34,124 nucleotides of DNA from Moduliflexus sp964602655 (GTDB lineage Bacteria; Moduliflexota; Moduliflexia; Moduliflexales; Moduliflexaceae). The DNA lies in contig CAZRSF010000070.1 in assembly GCA_964602655.1 (NCBI GenBank), positions 1 through 34,124 on the forward strand. Reading direction: 5' to 3'. A model generated the notes under the pieces. It worked only from the letters and a program-made list of their open reading frames with translations, was not told the origin of the DNA and ran no database searches. Made by a program: the position numbers and the translations under genes. Shown here one piece after another: positions 1 to 8,869 of the stretch (position 1 is its first letter; every line of letters begins with the position of its first letter).

Positions 1-2282
1 GCTGTGTGAAAAAAGCGTATCAGGATTTCGAAGTGCCGGCCAAATGTATAAAAAAAGATTATACCACCGAGACGATTGGCGGGTATGTTTCCGTGAAAAT
101 TTACCCCTGCGATGGAACGGGGTTGGTGCTGCAAGTCCCGATGCCGCCGAAACCGCAAGATCAGGCGTTCCAGGTGCAGACGCCGAGCGATACGAGCACG
201 ACTCCTCCGACGCCTCCGACCGCCAAACAGATCAGGGAACGCTGGGTGAATATCGCGAACTATCTCAACACCGTGCCGCCGGAATCCTATCCGGGATATG
301 CCTCATATAACGGCGCGAATCCGCGCGTCGGGTACGGATCGAAGAGCAATACGATCTTTAACAACGCCAGCAGTGTCCGCTTCAAAGACCCGCGCGATAT
401 TGATGCGTTCCGCGATTATTTCGACGTGAAGAACGGCGGCCCGACCTATATTTTCGTGGCCGACACCGGCAACTCTCGTATTCAGGTCTTCATGAACGCC
501 ACCGGCGTGGCGGGAGAAGTGACCGCGACCGCGCCGATTCGTCCGGTGCGCGTGAAAGGGCCGAATGCGCCGAGCGCCGATACCAATGAAATCGGACGCC
601 GCCCGTCCGCGACCGTGCTTGGCGATGGCCGCCGCGGCGACTGGCGCAATTACACCACCGTGTCAGGAACGGACTTCAGCAAAGCGTCATACACCGAAGG
701 TGCCGGAGAATTCTATTTCCCGCATGGCATTGCGGTGGATCAAGACCCGGACAGCCGGGACGTGTATCTGTTCGTGGCCGATACCTATAACCATCGCATC
801 CAGGTCTTCCGCGACATCAGCGGGGTATCGAGCCAGGATATCAAGAATAAAAGCTTCGATTTCAAACTGGAAGAGATGTGGGGCACGTATCCGCTGCAAA
901 CCTCGATTCGCGTGATGTCGCAGCCGGGCCCCTATAATTTCCGCTATCCGAAGGGGCTGGATGTGGTGCGGTTCAAAAATAACTCAGCGTTCCTGTATGT
1001 CGTGGATTCGAAGAACTATCGTTTGATGCGGTATGTCATCGGCGAAGAACCGGCGACGCTCGATGCGGATGGCAAAGTGAAGAATGGCGGCAGCGGCGCG
1101 GGTATTACCGAGATCAAGGCCGACGCCGGGATTGGGTATCACGCGACGGACGGATTTTCGCGCCGGTTGCTCTCGAAGATGGGTACGCCGATGCTGCAAT
1201 CGAATCAGAATCCGGGGTTCCTGAATCCGCAGGATGTCTCGACCGGCTATTCGGGATTTTTCACCTACAAAGGCGCGAAAACCGGGACGCAATTCCTGAA
1301 CAATTACATGGTCTATGTCACGGATAGCGCCCGCAACAACACCAGCATCAACCCGCGCTCCGTCAGCATGCGCGTGATGCAGTTTATTGACGTGCCGAAC
1401 CAGCCGGGCGTGTTCTCGAGCATTACCGGCTTGTGGGTGCCGTGGGAAACGACGCGCGACGCCAAGTTCAGCACCAGAACGGCGGCGATGTGGAATGCGC
1501 AGTTGCCCGCCGCGTCTCGCTGGAAATATAACTTGAAATTGGGGCAGACGCCGTTCGGCTTAAAAAGCGGCGAGGCGTTCCAATTATACAGCGGCGGCGT
1601 CTATAAAAGCCAGGCGAATTATACCGGCGACACTTCGCCGAGCGATCCGGTCACCGGCATGAGCAATAACGCGGGCGTCGCGGGTTTCTTCACAGATCGC
1701 CCGGCGGGGATCGACGCGTTGCAATGGAATACGCTGAAACCGATTGACATCCGCGTGGTGGATAATACGACCGCGACGGCAGATGGCACGGCGAAATCGT
1801 ATCTCCCGGGCGAGCATATTCCGCCGACAACGCCCTTGCGGATCGGCGTCAGTTCGCGCTACCTGAGTTTCAGCACGCCGTTGGATAAACGTACCGGCTT
1901 CAAAGGCGGTTCGACTACGTACAAAGCCAACCCAATCACGGGCAAGGTCACCGGAGGTCCGAACCGAATCGCCGGTCCATGGGATGCGGTGTTCGGCGGC
2001 AAGGTGCATATTTTCTGTTACAATCAGAGCGGAAAATTTACCAACTATACCGCGCTGTATCCGCCCAGCGTGAGGGCGCGTTTTTCGTCAACTCCGCCAG
2101 CAGATTGTAATCCGACCCAATGTCGGCCGTCGTACGTGCTGCCGTCCGGATTGAACGGCGTGCCTGGCAAAAATGGCGCGGCGAACGGATGCCCAAGCAA
2201 AGGCGTGGTAAAAATCGTCGCGGAAGATAAGGATTTTGCCTGGAGCGGTCGCAGCGGCACGGTCTTTTATCGCGTCCAATAA
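1..2282 (+). CDS. NHL-repeat beta-propeller protein, 5' end cut by window
   Basis: This reading frame is open from the left edge to the TAA at 2280-2282. A GTG at position 6 could start it, but the frame continues upstream and no ribosome site is visible, so the true start probably lies outside. Three NHL-type blades are clear. They carry the signatures FVADTGNSRIQVF (about residues 150-163 counted from the GTG), FVADTYNHRIQVF (about 255-268) and YVVDSKNYRLMRYV (about 330-344), each preceded by a phrase such as FPHGIAVD or YPKGLDV. NHL propellers are usually extracellular or periplasmic binding scaffolds. The C-terminal half is rich in Thr, Gly and Asn and not recognised. Because it directly precedes four pilin-like genes on the same strand, I infer a surface or pilus-associated role, possibly as an adhesin or tip protein. 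The exact function is unknown. Confidence 0.75.
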   Translation, partial: CVKKAYQDFEVPAKCIKKDYTTETIGGYVSVKIYPCDGTGLVLQVPMPPKPQDQAFQVQTPSDTSTTPPTPPTAKQIRERWVNIANYLNTVPPESYPGYASYNGANPRVGYGSKSNTIFNNASSVRFKDPRDIDAFRDYFDVKNGGPTYIFVADTGNSRIQVFMNATGVAGEVTATAPIRPVRVKGPNAPSADTNEIGRRPSATVLGDGRRGDWRNYTTVSGTDFSKASYTEGAGEFYFPHGIAVDQDPDSRDVYLFVADTYNHRIQVFRDISGVSSQDIKNKSFDFKLEEMWGTYPLQTSIRVMSQPGPYNFRYPKGLDVVRFKNNSAFLYVVDSKNYRLMRYVIGEEPATLDADGKVKNGGSGAGITEIKADAGIGYHATDGFSRRLLSKMGTPMLQSNQNPGFLNPQDVSTGYSGFFTYKGAKTGTQFLNNYMVYVTDSARNNTSINPRSVSMRVMQFIDVPNQPGVFSSITGLWVPWETTRDAKFSTRTAAMWNAQLPAASRWKYNLKLGQTPFGLKSGEAFQLYSGGVYKSQANYTGDTSPSDPVTGMSNNAGVAGFFTDRPAGIDALQWNTLKPIDIRVVDNTTATADGTAKSYLPGEHIPPTTPLRIGVSSRYLSFSTPLDKRTGFKGGSTTYKANPITGKVTGGPNRIAGPWDAVFGGKVHIFCYNQSGKFTNYTALYPPSVRARFSSTPPADCNPTQCRPSYVLPSGLNGVPGKNGAANGCPSKGVVKIVAEDKDFAWSGRSGTVFYRVQ

Positions 2283-2304
2283 CTGAGAGGACGATGCAGG
2301 ATTA

Positions 2305-2332
2305 GACAGTGCGCTTTCGAAAGCGCACTGTC
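2305..2332. repeat. Perfect 28-bp palindrome between NHL gene and fimT-like gene
   Basis: Arms of 14 bases (GACAGTGCGCTTTC and its exact complement) meet with no loop. It has no T-tract after it, so it is not a classical terminator. It looks like one of the dispersed palindromic repeats found in several gaps of this window. The AGTGC...GC core resembles the hairpin at 34028-34057. Confidence 0.8.
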
Positions 2333-2351
2333 CGACACCTGCGCAACAATT

Positions 2352-3116
2352 ATGAAACACAGACCATTACATTCGACGCGCGGCGTCACGATTCTGGAAT
2401 TATTGGTGGTGGTCGCGATTATCGGCATCCTGTCGCTGCTGACGCTGCCGAATATTCCGGAGATTATCCGGGGGCATCGCTTGCGCACCGCCAACAATGA
2501 TATTGTGTCGAAATTGCGCTATATTCGGGGGTTAGCCATCTCGAAAAACCGCGAATTAGAGGTGACGATCGACCCGGTGAAGCAAACCTTGCTCGTGTGG
2601 CAGACGGCCTATACGGAATATAATTTGATTGACGAATTGAATAACTTCGATCTCAACAAAGCGGCGACTGATTCGTCAACGTCAACAACCAGACCCGGTG
2701 TCGAGCAGTTCAAGATTTTTTCCGAACCGGCGAAAAAAATCCAGGTGATTCCGCGGTGGTATAAAACCGCCGGAGCCGGTCATAAAGCTGGCGATCCGAT
2801 CTATGAAATTCCGATTAATTACGACTTTTTGCAGATGGACATTGACGGAACATGGTTGTACAAAGACGCGTCAGAGTTGACGCCGGCGCAATTAAGCTTT
2901 ATTCGGAGCAAAAGCGGGGTTCGTTCGATGACGGTAAACGGCAGCGTCAGCGCCATCGGCAAGGTGACGTTCATGCCGTCGGGCATCATCAAAGAGATGA
3001 AGGTTGAAATCGGCATCGGCTCGAAAGACAAGAACGGCGTTCCCGATGCCAGTTTAGCCACCGGTTTTATTATTACCGTGTACAAAGGCGGCCAGATTAT
3101 GTCGTCATCGTTATAG
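2352..3116 (+). CDS. FimT/GspH-type minor pseudopilin
   Basis: The 254-residue protein begins with a short basic leader ending in Gly, followed by VTILELLVVVAIIGIL. This is a class III signal with cleavage between G and V and Glu at +5, then the hydrophobic assembly helix. The next segment (about residues 40-75, containing RLRTANNDIVSKLRYIRGLAIS) matches the GspH/FimT pattern, in which an amphipathic helix leads to a strand with a short basic turn. Such proteins initiate or cap type IV pili or type II secretion pseudopili after processing by prepilin peptidase, which is encoded in this window at 28515. At 254 residues it is longer than the usual 150-180 because the globular domain is extended. 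The ribosome site upstream of the ATG is weak. It is the first pilin-like gene of the cassette. Confidence 0.85.
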   Translation: MKHRPLHSTRGVTILELLVVVAIIGILSLLTLPNIPEIIRGHRLRTANNDIVSKLRYIRGLAISKNRELEVTIDPVKQTLLVWQTAYTEYNLIDELNNFDLNKAATDSSTSTTRPGVEQFKIFSEPAKKIQVIPRWYKTAGAGHKAGDPIYEIPINYDFLQMDIDGTWLYKDASELTPAQLSFIRSKSGVRSMTVNGSVSAIGKVTFMPSGIIKEMKVEIGIGSKDKNGVPDASLATGFIITVYKGGQIMSSSL

Positions 3117-3129
3117 CGCGTCCGATTGT

Positions 3130-3162
3130 AACCCTGCCAGGGTTTCGAACCCTGGCAGGGTT
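3130..3162. repeat. Palindromic repeat, 15-base arms, CCTGCCAGG family
   Basis: Arms AACCCTGCCAGGGTT and AACCCTGGCAGGGTT are separated by TCG. The same 15-3-15 layout with nearly the same bases recurs at 8837-8869, and a shorter version occurs at 12233-12263. It lies in the 67-base gap before the PilV-like gene and stops about 12 bases before that gene's ribosome site. Confidence 0.85.
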
Positions 3163-3183
3163 GGAACTGTATCAAAGGGAGAT

Positions 3184-4023
3184 ATGATGAAACAGAACAC
3201 GAATAACGAAGCAGGCTTCAGTTTGATTGAATTATTAGTGGCGATCGCGATTTTAGGCGTGGCGCTGACGCCGTTGCTCGGCATTTTCACGCATGGGCTG
3301 AAAGTGGCGGAAAAGGCGAATAAGCTGACGCTCGCCACCTCGTTAGCCCGCGACATGACCGAAGAGATTCGCTCCCTGCCGTTCTGGGAACCCAACAATT
3401 CGATCAATGGCGTGAGTAAGGATACCTATTTCCCGGCCACCAATGTCCCGCAGTCGTTCGGCTTCGAAGAGGGCACGTATGATGTGAACAAAAGCCGATC
3501 CGAGCAGCTCGATGACGTGGATGACTACAATGGCTGGTGCCGGGGGCCGAAGTGCGATTGTACCGGCAAACCGGCAGGCATCTGCAAACCGGACACGCCG
3601 ACAAACCCGTCGGTGTTAGAAGCCATGTCGAAATTAGAACCGGCGGTGGCAGACAGTTTCAAATATAACGGCGTGAACGGACGTCCGAACTATCCTGGCC
3701 TTACGCAAAGCGTACGGGTGTACAACATTTCGCTGAAACACCTGAACGACGAGCATCAGATTGATTTCAATATTCCGGTCGTGTATCAGGGAAGCACGCC
3801 CAGTAAGAAAGATTTCTTGTATTACGATCTGCGCGACGCCGCGCGGCTTCGAACCATGACCATGATTCGCGAAAAAGGTATGACGCCGAAACGAGCGGCG
3901 GGGTTAACGCGCGTCAAGATTATCGAAGTGACCGTCCAATATGATGGGCAGATTGCGGCGGGCATCAAATATACGGACATCGGCATGTCGGTCTTGCCGG
4001 TCTCTCAAGCGAAATCCAATTAA
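3184..4023 (+). CDS. PilV/GspI-type minor pilin
   Basis: The 279-residue protein starts with MMKQNTNNEAG followed by FSLIELLVAIAILGVAL. This is a prepilin leader cleaved after Gly, with Phe at +1 and Glu at +5. The text that follows (LGIFTHGLKVAEKANKLTLATSLARDMTEEIRSL) is the PilV/GspI style helix in which residues around AxxLAxxMxEEI are typical. An AAGGGAG ribosome site sits about 5 bases before the ATG. A Cys cluster at about residues 119-138 (CRGPKCDC...GIC) is unusual for the family and may form disulphides or bind a metal. PilV-like proteins form the tip complex of type IV pili with FimT, PilW, PilX and PilY1, and the gene order here agrees with that. Confidence 0.85.
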   Translation: MMKQNTNNEAGFSLIELLVAIAILGVALTPLLGIFTHGLKVAEKANKLTLATSLARDMTEEIRSLPFWEPNNSINGVSKDTYFPATNVPQSFGFEEGTYDVNKSRSEQLDDVDDYNGWCRGPKCDCTGKPAGICKPDTPTNPSVLEAMSKLEPAVADSFKYNGVNGRPNYPGLTQSVRVYNISLKHLNDEHQIDFNIPVVYQGSTPSKKDFLYYDLRDAARLRTMTMIREKGMTPKRAAGLTRVKIIEVTVQYDGQIAAGIKYTDIGMSVLPVSQAKSN

Positions 4024-4097
4024 CGCCGAAGAGGAATCGTTGGCGGATTGAACATGCCGGACGAATGGATGAAAAAATTTCGCCCCACATGTCCAGA

Positions 4098-4103
4098 GAG
4101 GAG
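4098..4103 (+). promoter_or_regulatory. Ribosome binding site fixing the pilW-like start
   Basis: GAGGAG lies 7 bases before the ATG at 4111. It supports that start over an in-frame ATG at 4048, which would add 21 residues ahead of the prepilin leader and would put the leader out of line with the family. Confidence 0.7.
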
Positions 4104-4110
4104 AGTTTGC

Positions 4111-5313
4111 ATGAAAACATATCGTCAGGAACACGGAGTCACACTGATTGAAATGCTCGTTGTCGTCGCTATTCTCGGTTTCGTGATGGCGGGAATTTAC
4201 GGCATGTTGAACGCATCGTATCAAGCGTATATGGATTCGCGCCGCCGCATCGAAAGCCAGCAGACGGCGCGGATCGTGCTGGATTATCTCGTCTTTCGGC
4301 TGCGCGAGATTGACGGCGGGCGGAACTCCGATACGCCGTGGCAATGCCTGGATTGCCATACGGCAGGACGCGCGGCGGCCGATGACAAGGCGAGGGATAA
4401 TATTCCTTGCATCGAAGACGTATCGAAGCCCAGAAAAATCTTGAGTTTTACGGTGTTGAACGATGGCGTGGCGACCGCCTCCTCGACCAAGCCGCCGCGC
4501 AGCCCGCTGCCGCTGTTGAATTTTGCGGCGTTACACATTCTGCCTCAGCCTGCCATGACCGGCAATAATATCAGTTTCATGGCGGATTTGCTGCCGGTGT
4601 ACGGATTTTCGGAAAGTTTTACCGATGCTCCCGCATCAGCCCCAATCCCATACGGACCCAAAGGGAAAGGGAAATGGGATTGGGCGCCAAAGAACAGCGA
4701 CAATGGGGATTTGAATCTGAACGGACTCTATGATGACGGCGAATTCGAGTTGTTGGAAGATTTGAATGAAAACAGTCAATACGATGTCTATAGCGAAGAT
4801 TGGAATCTGCGTTTGATCAAAGAAAGCGATAAGCAGTTTTACACCTTAGTGGAAAGCATGAATTTTACGACATCCAGCAGCCCGAATTATACCTCCAGCA
4901 CGAATGGCGGCAAACTGGTGTATAACCAATCGCCGTATCCCGATGAAGGCTATACGACGGCGACAGCCGGAAAGAATTACGCTGAAATCGCGACCGGGAT
5001 CGTGCGCTTGAATATTCGCGTTGTGCCGCGCTATGAGACTGATGCCAGTATGCTGACGATTGGAACGCAAATTCCCTCGAAACGCTGCCAGGATCCATCG
5101 AGTCCCACAGCGTGTCATGGTTCAAGCGGCGCCTTCAATGTGTATGGCAGTGCTGCAAAGTTCGATTTGAAGCAATTCGCCGCAAGCCATACCAACTGGA
5201 ACGTGCGCGGCTTTATCGTGGAAGTGACGGCAGGCGCGGCCAAAGGCAACACAACGCGTTTGACGACGCTCCAGCAGTTCGTGATTCCGCGCAATCTTGA
5301 GATCAACAGATAG
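4111..5313 (+). CDS. PilW-type minor pilin with a calcium-loop insert
   Basis: From the ATG at 4111 the protein is 400 residues. The leader MKTYRQEHG is followed by VTLIEMLVVVAILGFVMAGIYG, a class III prepilin signal with Glu at +5, and then a helix ending in QQTARIVLDYLVFRLREI, typical of PilW/GspJ. Two things stand out. C79-L-D-C82-H83 has the form CxxCH. The loop DLNLNGLYDDGE (residues 200-211) is a textbook EF-hand spacing (D, N, N at 1, 3, 5; G at 6; E at 12), with a second partial copy DLNENSQYD just after it. Calcium-binding segments are known in type IV pilus tip components such as PilY1, so calcium-dependent assembly is a fair inference. It belongs to the co-directional pilin cassette. 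Confidence 0.82.
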   Translation: MKTYRQEHGVTLIEMLVVVAILGFVMAGIYGMLNASYQAYMDSRRRIESQQTARIVLDYLVFRLREIDGGRNSDTPWQCLDCHTAGRAAADDKARDNIPCIEDVSKPRKILSFTVLNDGVATASSTKPPRSPLPLLNFAALHILPQPAMTGNNISFMADLLPVYGFSESFTDAPASAPIPYGPKGKGKWDWAPKNSDNGDLNLNGLYDDGEFELLEDLNENSQYDVYSEDWNLRLIKESDKQFYTLVESMNFTTSSSPNYTSSTNGGKLVYNQSPYPDEGYTTATAGKNYAEIATGIVRLNIRVVPRYETDASMLTIGTQIPSKRCQDPSSPTACHGSSGAFNVYGSAAKFDLKQFAASHTNWNVRGFIVEVTAGAAKGNTTRLTTLQQFVIPRNLEINR

Positions 5314-5335
5314 CGCGCCGCAGAAATATGGATGG

Positions 5336-5365
5336 CGTAGGGGCGTTCAATTGAACGCCCCTACG
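5336..5365. repeat. Perfect 30-bp palindrome, AGGGGCGTTCAA family, copy 1
   Basis: CGTAGGGGCGTTCAA is followed immediately by its exact complement. The central 26 bases are identical to a second copy at 12361-12386, about 7 kb away, which shows that this is a dispersed repeat family. It lies just after the pilW-like stop codon. Confidence 0.9.
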
Positions 5366-5408
5366 AGAGATTTCGAATCGAAGACAGGGGACATCTGAAA
5401 CAACAACG

Positions 5409-5437
5409 GTAGAAATGCGCTGTCATGGCGTTTCTAC
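5409..5437. repeat. Small imperfect hairpin upstream of pilX-like gene
   Basis: GTAGAAA (5409-5415) pairs with TTTCTAC (5431-5437), with further imperfect GC pairing inside. It would form near the 5' end of the pilX-like translation start region if transcribed. Its role is unknown. Confidence 0.4.
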
Positions 5438-5446
5438 ATAAAGAAC

Positions 5447-5452
5447 GGAGGG
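5447..5452 (+). promoter_or_regulatory. Ribosome binding site fixing the pilX-like start
   Basis: GGAGGG ends directly against an ATG at 5453, too close to serve it, but lies 6 bases before the in-frame ATG at 5459. The latter is therefore the likelier start. Confidence 0.7.
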
Positions 5453-5458
5453 ATGATT

Positions 5459-8400
5459 ATGATTTCGAACATTCGACACAATTCGCGAGGCGTGGCTCTG
5501 CTGGCCGCCTTGTTCGTGCTGATGGTCATGAGTATCTTAGCGATCGGCATGTTGTCCAACGTGGATGAAGATCTGAAGATCAGCAAAAACTATGAAAATT
5601 CGGAGCGCGCGCTGAAAATCGCCGAGAATGGCGTGCAAATCGCGCGCGCCACCTTCTTCGATCCGTCCGAAGCAGAAATGGCCATCGGCACCAAATTAGT
5701 GTCATCGGTCAACGGCTTTCTGGACGGCGGCTATTTTTTGACGTATTTGACGTCCGGCTTTGCCGGCAACGAGACCTGGACGCAATGGCGCTACAATTTC
5801 GGCTTGACCGGCAATAATACCGAAAGCGAAATTACCGCGCCGCTGTTCAATGTCTGGGCCACGAACGAACTCGGCGTCAACGGAAGATGGTCAAGCGGCG
5901 TAGGCTACATAGATTATTATGTCCAAAATATTTATGGCGTCGTCGCAACCGGCGTCTATTTCCCGATCGAACAACTCGCCAGTACGGTTGATACGACCAT
6001 CAGATCGCATCATGAATACTCCGGGAAGCATGTCGCCGACCGCAATGTCATCGGCGGCGGCGGCACGAACTATGCCGCGCACGTCAGCCCGTTTGCCTCG
6101 TACACGCGCTATAAAGATCGGGCGACGCTCGAGGAACAGGTGCTATATTTTACGTACACCGGCGGTGCGGCAAACAGCGGTGCCGCGACAGCGCCAGAGA
6201 CCTCAAGCACAGTGCGCTTGCGGGCGGTGAATGTGAATCCGAATACTGCCAGCGCCGTTAACGCGACGACCAAAAAAGGAAACCTGGACATGCTATGGGA
6301 ATTCGATACCGGTCTGCATGGCGTGGCCACGGCGCCGACCGTCTTCGACCCGACACCTCCGCAGACCGCAACGCCCTATAATCGGCATCGCGGCGATGAA
6401 ATCATCTACTTTGCCGTTATCGCGCAGGGCAAGCCAATGGCCACAGCCAGTTCCGGCGGAGCGCAAACTCCGGTTGCCGGGTGGAATTATGCCTACACCT
6501 ACCCGTCCGGCTTATCGAGAACGCATGACTTTAACCAAAATAAGGTTGACATGCGTGGATATCCGATACATGCGGAACAATTCCCGGAGCAGATTTATCT
6601 GTTTGCCGTGGTGGATACGCTCGACGGCTATCGCCTCAAATGGGCGCGTCCGTTCCCGGATCCGGATGTCGTCGAATGGACAGACTATCCGATGGAACAC
6701 GCCACCGGCACATCAGGGCAGCAGCGCCCGTTCGTCGGACGACCGTCGGACATTGCGCCGTATCCGCTGGAAGATGATTTTCTGACCGATTACCGCGACG
6801 GACCAGGACGAAAAGATATCTATGATGCCGGCATTACCACTGGCAACGACCAGCAATGGAATCAGGTGCGCGGAGACATCAGTCTCGGCGATCCGCCCGC
6901 CTGTAGTCCGCCGGTGTTGAATGTGTTTTATCAGGACAGAAAGAGCACGACGGGGGAATTGACGACCAATTATGAAGATGCGACCGACACGTCGAAAATG
7001 AATCCGATTATTGATGTCTATTTGATGTATGCCGGATTCACGCGCGGGACATTTTTGAACACCAATAATGATGATACCTATCCGCGTCCAATGTTCGGCG
7101 CCGCCGCCGCAACAACAGGAGCGGTCAAAACGGTTGACAACAGCAGTAATGACGGGTGGGGCGATCCGGGGTATCGCAAACCGAACGCGCTCCAAACCCG
7201 CGTGATCGCGCTGCGCGACCGACTTGTGCCCTTAAGCACTTCGCCAGCCGCAGATATTGCGACCGGCGATTGGAAGTGGAATCATCCGCGCAGCCGGTAC
7301 CCCGAATTCAAATGGATGTATCGCGTTCCCGGCGTGGACCCGAACGAAACCGACACGATTCCGGCGACAGGCTACGGCGAATATTCCTGGGATACCTGGT
7401 TCGACCAGCAGGTTGCGCCGATGGTCATCGCGCAGGCGAAGAATTCGGAAGACAGCAATGGCAATGATCGGCGTGGAGAACGCGATCCGGCAACCGGAAA
7501 CATAGATGAAGGCGCGCCATTCACCACGCTGACAACTGATGGGTCTCGAAGTCACTATCCGGTCGTGTACGCGTATTATCGCAGCCAGGGCTTCCCCACA
7601 GGCGGAGGAGATGGCAAAGGCAGCTACAATGACTATAATAAACCGGCAAACGGCTTATTGAGCACGATCACCTTCAACGACGGTTGGGATGATACCCGGA
7701 TTATGACGATGGCGATGCGGGATACGTGGGACGATTACCGTACGGGGACGCGCACGAATATCTCTGGCGCGTCGAACGCCAACCCGGAACTGTCGAATCC
7801 GGTCGAACCGTATTGGTATTATTCGGCCTACGATCAAGCCAGCGGCCCGAAGGTCGAGGATTATAAATACCAGAACGGAAAAAACATGATCGTCTATAAC
7901 GCCAGTTACAGCGATATGTCCGGCGCGACGCGCACGGCGCCATTTCCGGCGGGCGTCAAGGCCGGCTTCCCGCGCCCGTATGCGTTCTCGGAATCGCTCT
8001 GGGCGACAAGCGTTCACGCCGCAGCGGCAACAGAGGAATGGAGTCTCTCCAAACAAGGCTGGAAAGGCGTTCCTCCTCAAACCAGTCCGCATGGCAACCC
8101 CTACGATGCGGATATCGAAGGGGAAACAGCGACCGTGTGTCGGGAATGCCTGGGCGGCGACGGCTTGTTCGTGCTGCCGTTCAATATAGACTTGACCGGA
8201 GACGGCAACAATAATCGCGAAGACTTGCGGCTGCACGGCATCAACGCCCGCACCGGCCTGCACGTCTGGGATTATCATACCGCTTCGTCTCAAGCCGGAG
8301 ACAACGCTAATAATACGCCGGCGATTGCGAATAATAAGGTTTTTATGGCGTATATGATGTATGACGCGGAAACGACGCGCGCGAACCGCAGAGCCAAAAT

Positions 8401-8824
8401 TGTGGTCTTAGACGCGACCGATGGTTCGGAAGTTGCCGCGCCTCAGGATATCGACCGCGATGCGGACGCGGTCATTCTGCCGCCGACGGTTGCCAACGGC
8501 ATGGCGTATGTCGCCACCTACGATTACGCAGGGAATAATCCGACAGCGACTAACAGTGGATGGAGCAGAGGCGACGGAACTCAGGACGACGACGATCTCA
8601 TTCGCCTGTTCGCCCTGTCGCCGATTATCCGGCTTGTTTCCACCGGCATCTATCCGGTCGGGCATCGCGAGAAAGCGACGATCAGCAATTATTCGAGTTT
8701 ATTGGTCGAAGACAATGATAATTACGCCCATAAACGGATCGGGGCATCGCGCCGCAAGCTTCAGGTCTGGGTCACGGGCGATACCAGCCGCTGGGAAGAA
8801 CTCAAAGAAAATCTTGTGGATTAA
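5459..8824 (+). CDS. Giant PilX-like pilus assembly protein with beta-propeller tail
   Basis: The protein is about 1121 residues, whereas PilX proteins are usually 150-250. The N-terminus (NSRGVALLAALFVLMVMSIL, then an AENGVQIARA segment) is the PilX form: a hydrophobic helix followed by an amphipathic helix, with no Glu at +5. The rest is a long extracellular-type region. It has quinoprotein (PQQ)-like signatures, including LWEFDTG (about residues 280-286), LHGINARTGLHVWDY (about 925-939), IVVLDATDGSEV (about 980-991) and NGMAYVATYD (about 1015-1024). Asp/Asn-rich stretches such as DLTGDGNNNRED could bind calcium. PilY1, the pilus-tip adhesin, also has a C-terminal calcium-binding propeller and is normally a separate gene next to pilX. 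I infer that this is a PilX-PilY1-like fusion or convergent design. It closes the pilin cassette. Confidence 0.75.
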   Translation: MISNIRHNSRGVALLAALFVLMVMSILAIGMLSNVDEDLKISKNYENSERALKIAENGVQIARATFFDPSEAEMAIGTKLVSSVNGFLDGGYFLTYLTSGFAGNETWTQWRYNFGLTGNNTESEITAPLFNVWATNELGVNGRWSSGVGYIDYYVQNIYGVVATGVYFPIEQLASTVDTTIRSHHEYSGKHVADRNVIGGGGTNYAAHVSPFASYTRYKDRATLEEQVLYFTYTGGAANSGAATAPETSSTVRLRAVNVNPNTASAVNATTKKGNLDMLWEFDTGLHGVATAPTVFDPTPPQTATPYNRHRGDEIIYFAVIAQGKPMATASSGGAQTPVAGWNYAYTYPSGLSRTHDFNQNKVDMRGYPIHAEQFPEQIYLFAVVDTLDGYRLKWARPFPDPDVVEWTDYPMEHATGTSGQQRPFVGRPSDIAPYPLEDDFLTDYRDGPGRKDIYDAGITTGNDQQWNQVRGDISLGDPPACSPPVLNVFYQDRKSTTGELTTNYEDATDTSKMNPIIDVYLMYAGFTRGTFLNTNNDDTYPRPMFGAAAATTGAVKTVDNSSNDGWGDPGYRKPNALQTRVIALRDRLVPLSTSPAADIATGDWKWNHPRSRYPEFKWMYRVPGVDPNETDTIPATGYGEYSWDTWFDQQVAPMVIAQAKNSEDSNGNDRRGERDPATGNIDEGAPFTTLTTDGSRSHYPVVYAYYRSQGFPTGGGDGKGSYNDYNKPANGLLSTITFNDGWDDTRIMTMAMRDTWDDYRTGTRTNISGASNANPELSNPVEPYWYYSAYDQASGPKVEDYKYQNGKNMIVYNASYSDMSGATRTAPFPAGVKAGFPRPYAFSESLWATSVHAAAATEEWSLSKQGWKGVPPQTSPHGNPYDADIEGETATVCRECLGGDGLFVLPFNIDLTGDGNNNREDLRLHGINARTGLHVWDYHTASSQAGDNANNTPAIANNKVFMAYMMYDAETTRANRRAKIVVLDATDGSEVAAPQDIDRDADAVILPPTVANGMAYVATYDYAGNNPTATNSGWSRGDGTQDDDDLIRLFALSPIIRLVSTGIYPVGHREKATISNYSSLLVEDNDNYAHKRIGASRRKLQVWVTGDTSRWEELKENLVD

Positions 8825-8836
8825 TGGTTGCGTTTC

Positions 8837-8869
8837 AGCCCTGTCAGGGTTTTCAACCCTGACAGGGCT
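8837..8869. repeat. Palindromic repeat, 15-base arms, CCTGTCAGG family
   Basis: Arms AGCCCTGTCAGGGTT and AACCCTGACAGGGCT flank TTC. It has the same architecture as the repeat at 3130-3162. It lies in the 63-base gap between the pilX-like stop and the wzx-like start and could end or attenuate transcription of the pilin cassette, although no T-tract follows. Confidence 0.85.

Noticed and set aside
1584..2009. Open frame of 141 codons on the - strand inside the NHL gene
   Set aside because: It is a shadow of the + strand gene, with Arg/Ala-rich, low-complexity translation.
4345..4359. CxxCH in the PilW-like protein read as a c-type cytochrome
   Set aside because: A single motif in a pilin with no other haem or cytochrome context; kept only as a minor remark.
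7655..8293. Open frame of 212 codons on the - strand inside the pilX-like gene
   Set aside because: It is antisense to a well-supported gene, its protein is Arg-rich and shows no motif.
8837..8869. Hairpin as a rho-independent terminator for the pilin cassette
   Set aside because: No run of T follows on either strand, and the same sequence family occurs in unrelated gaps; called a repeat instead.
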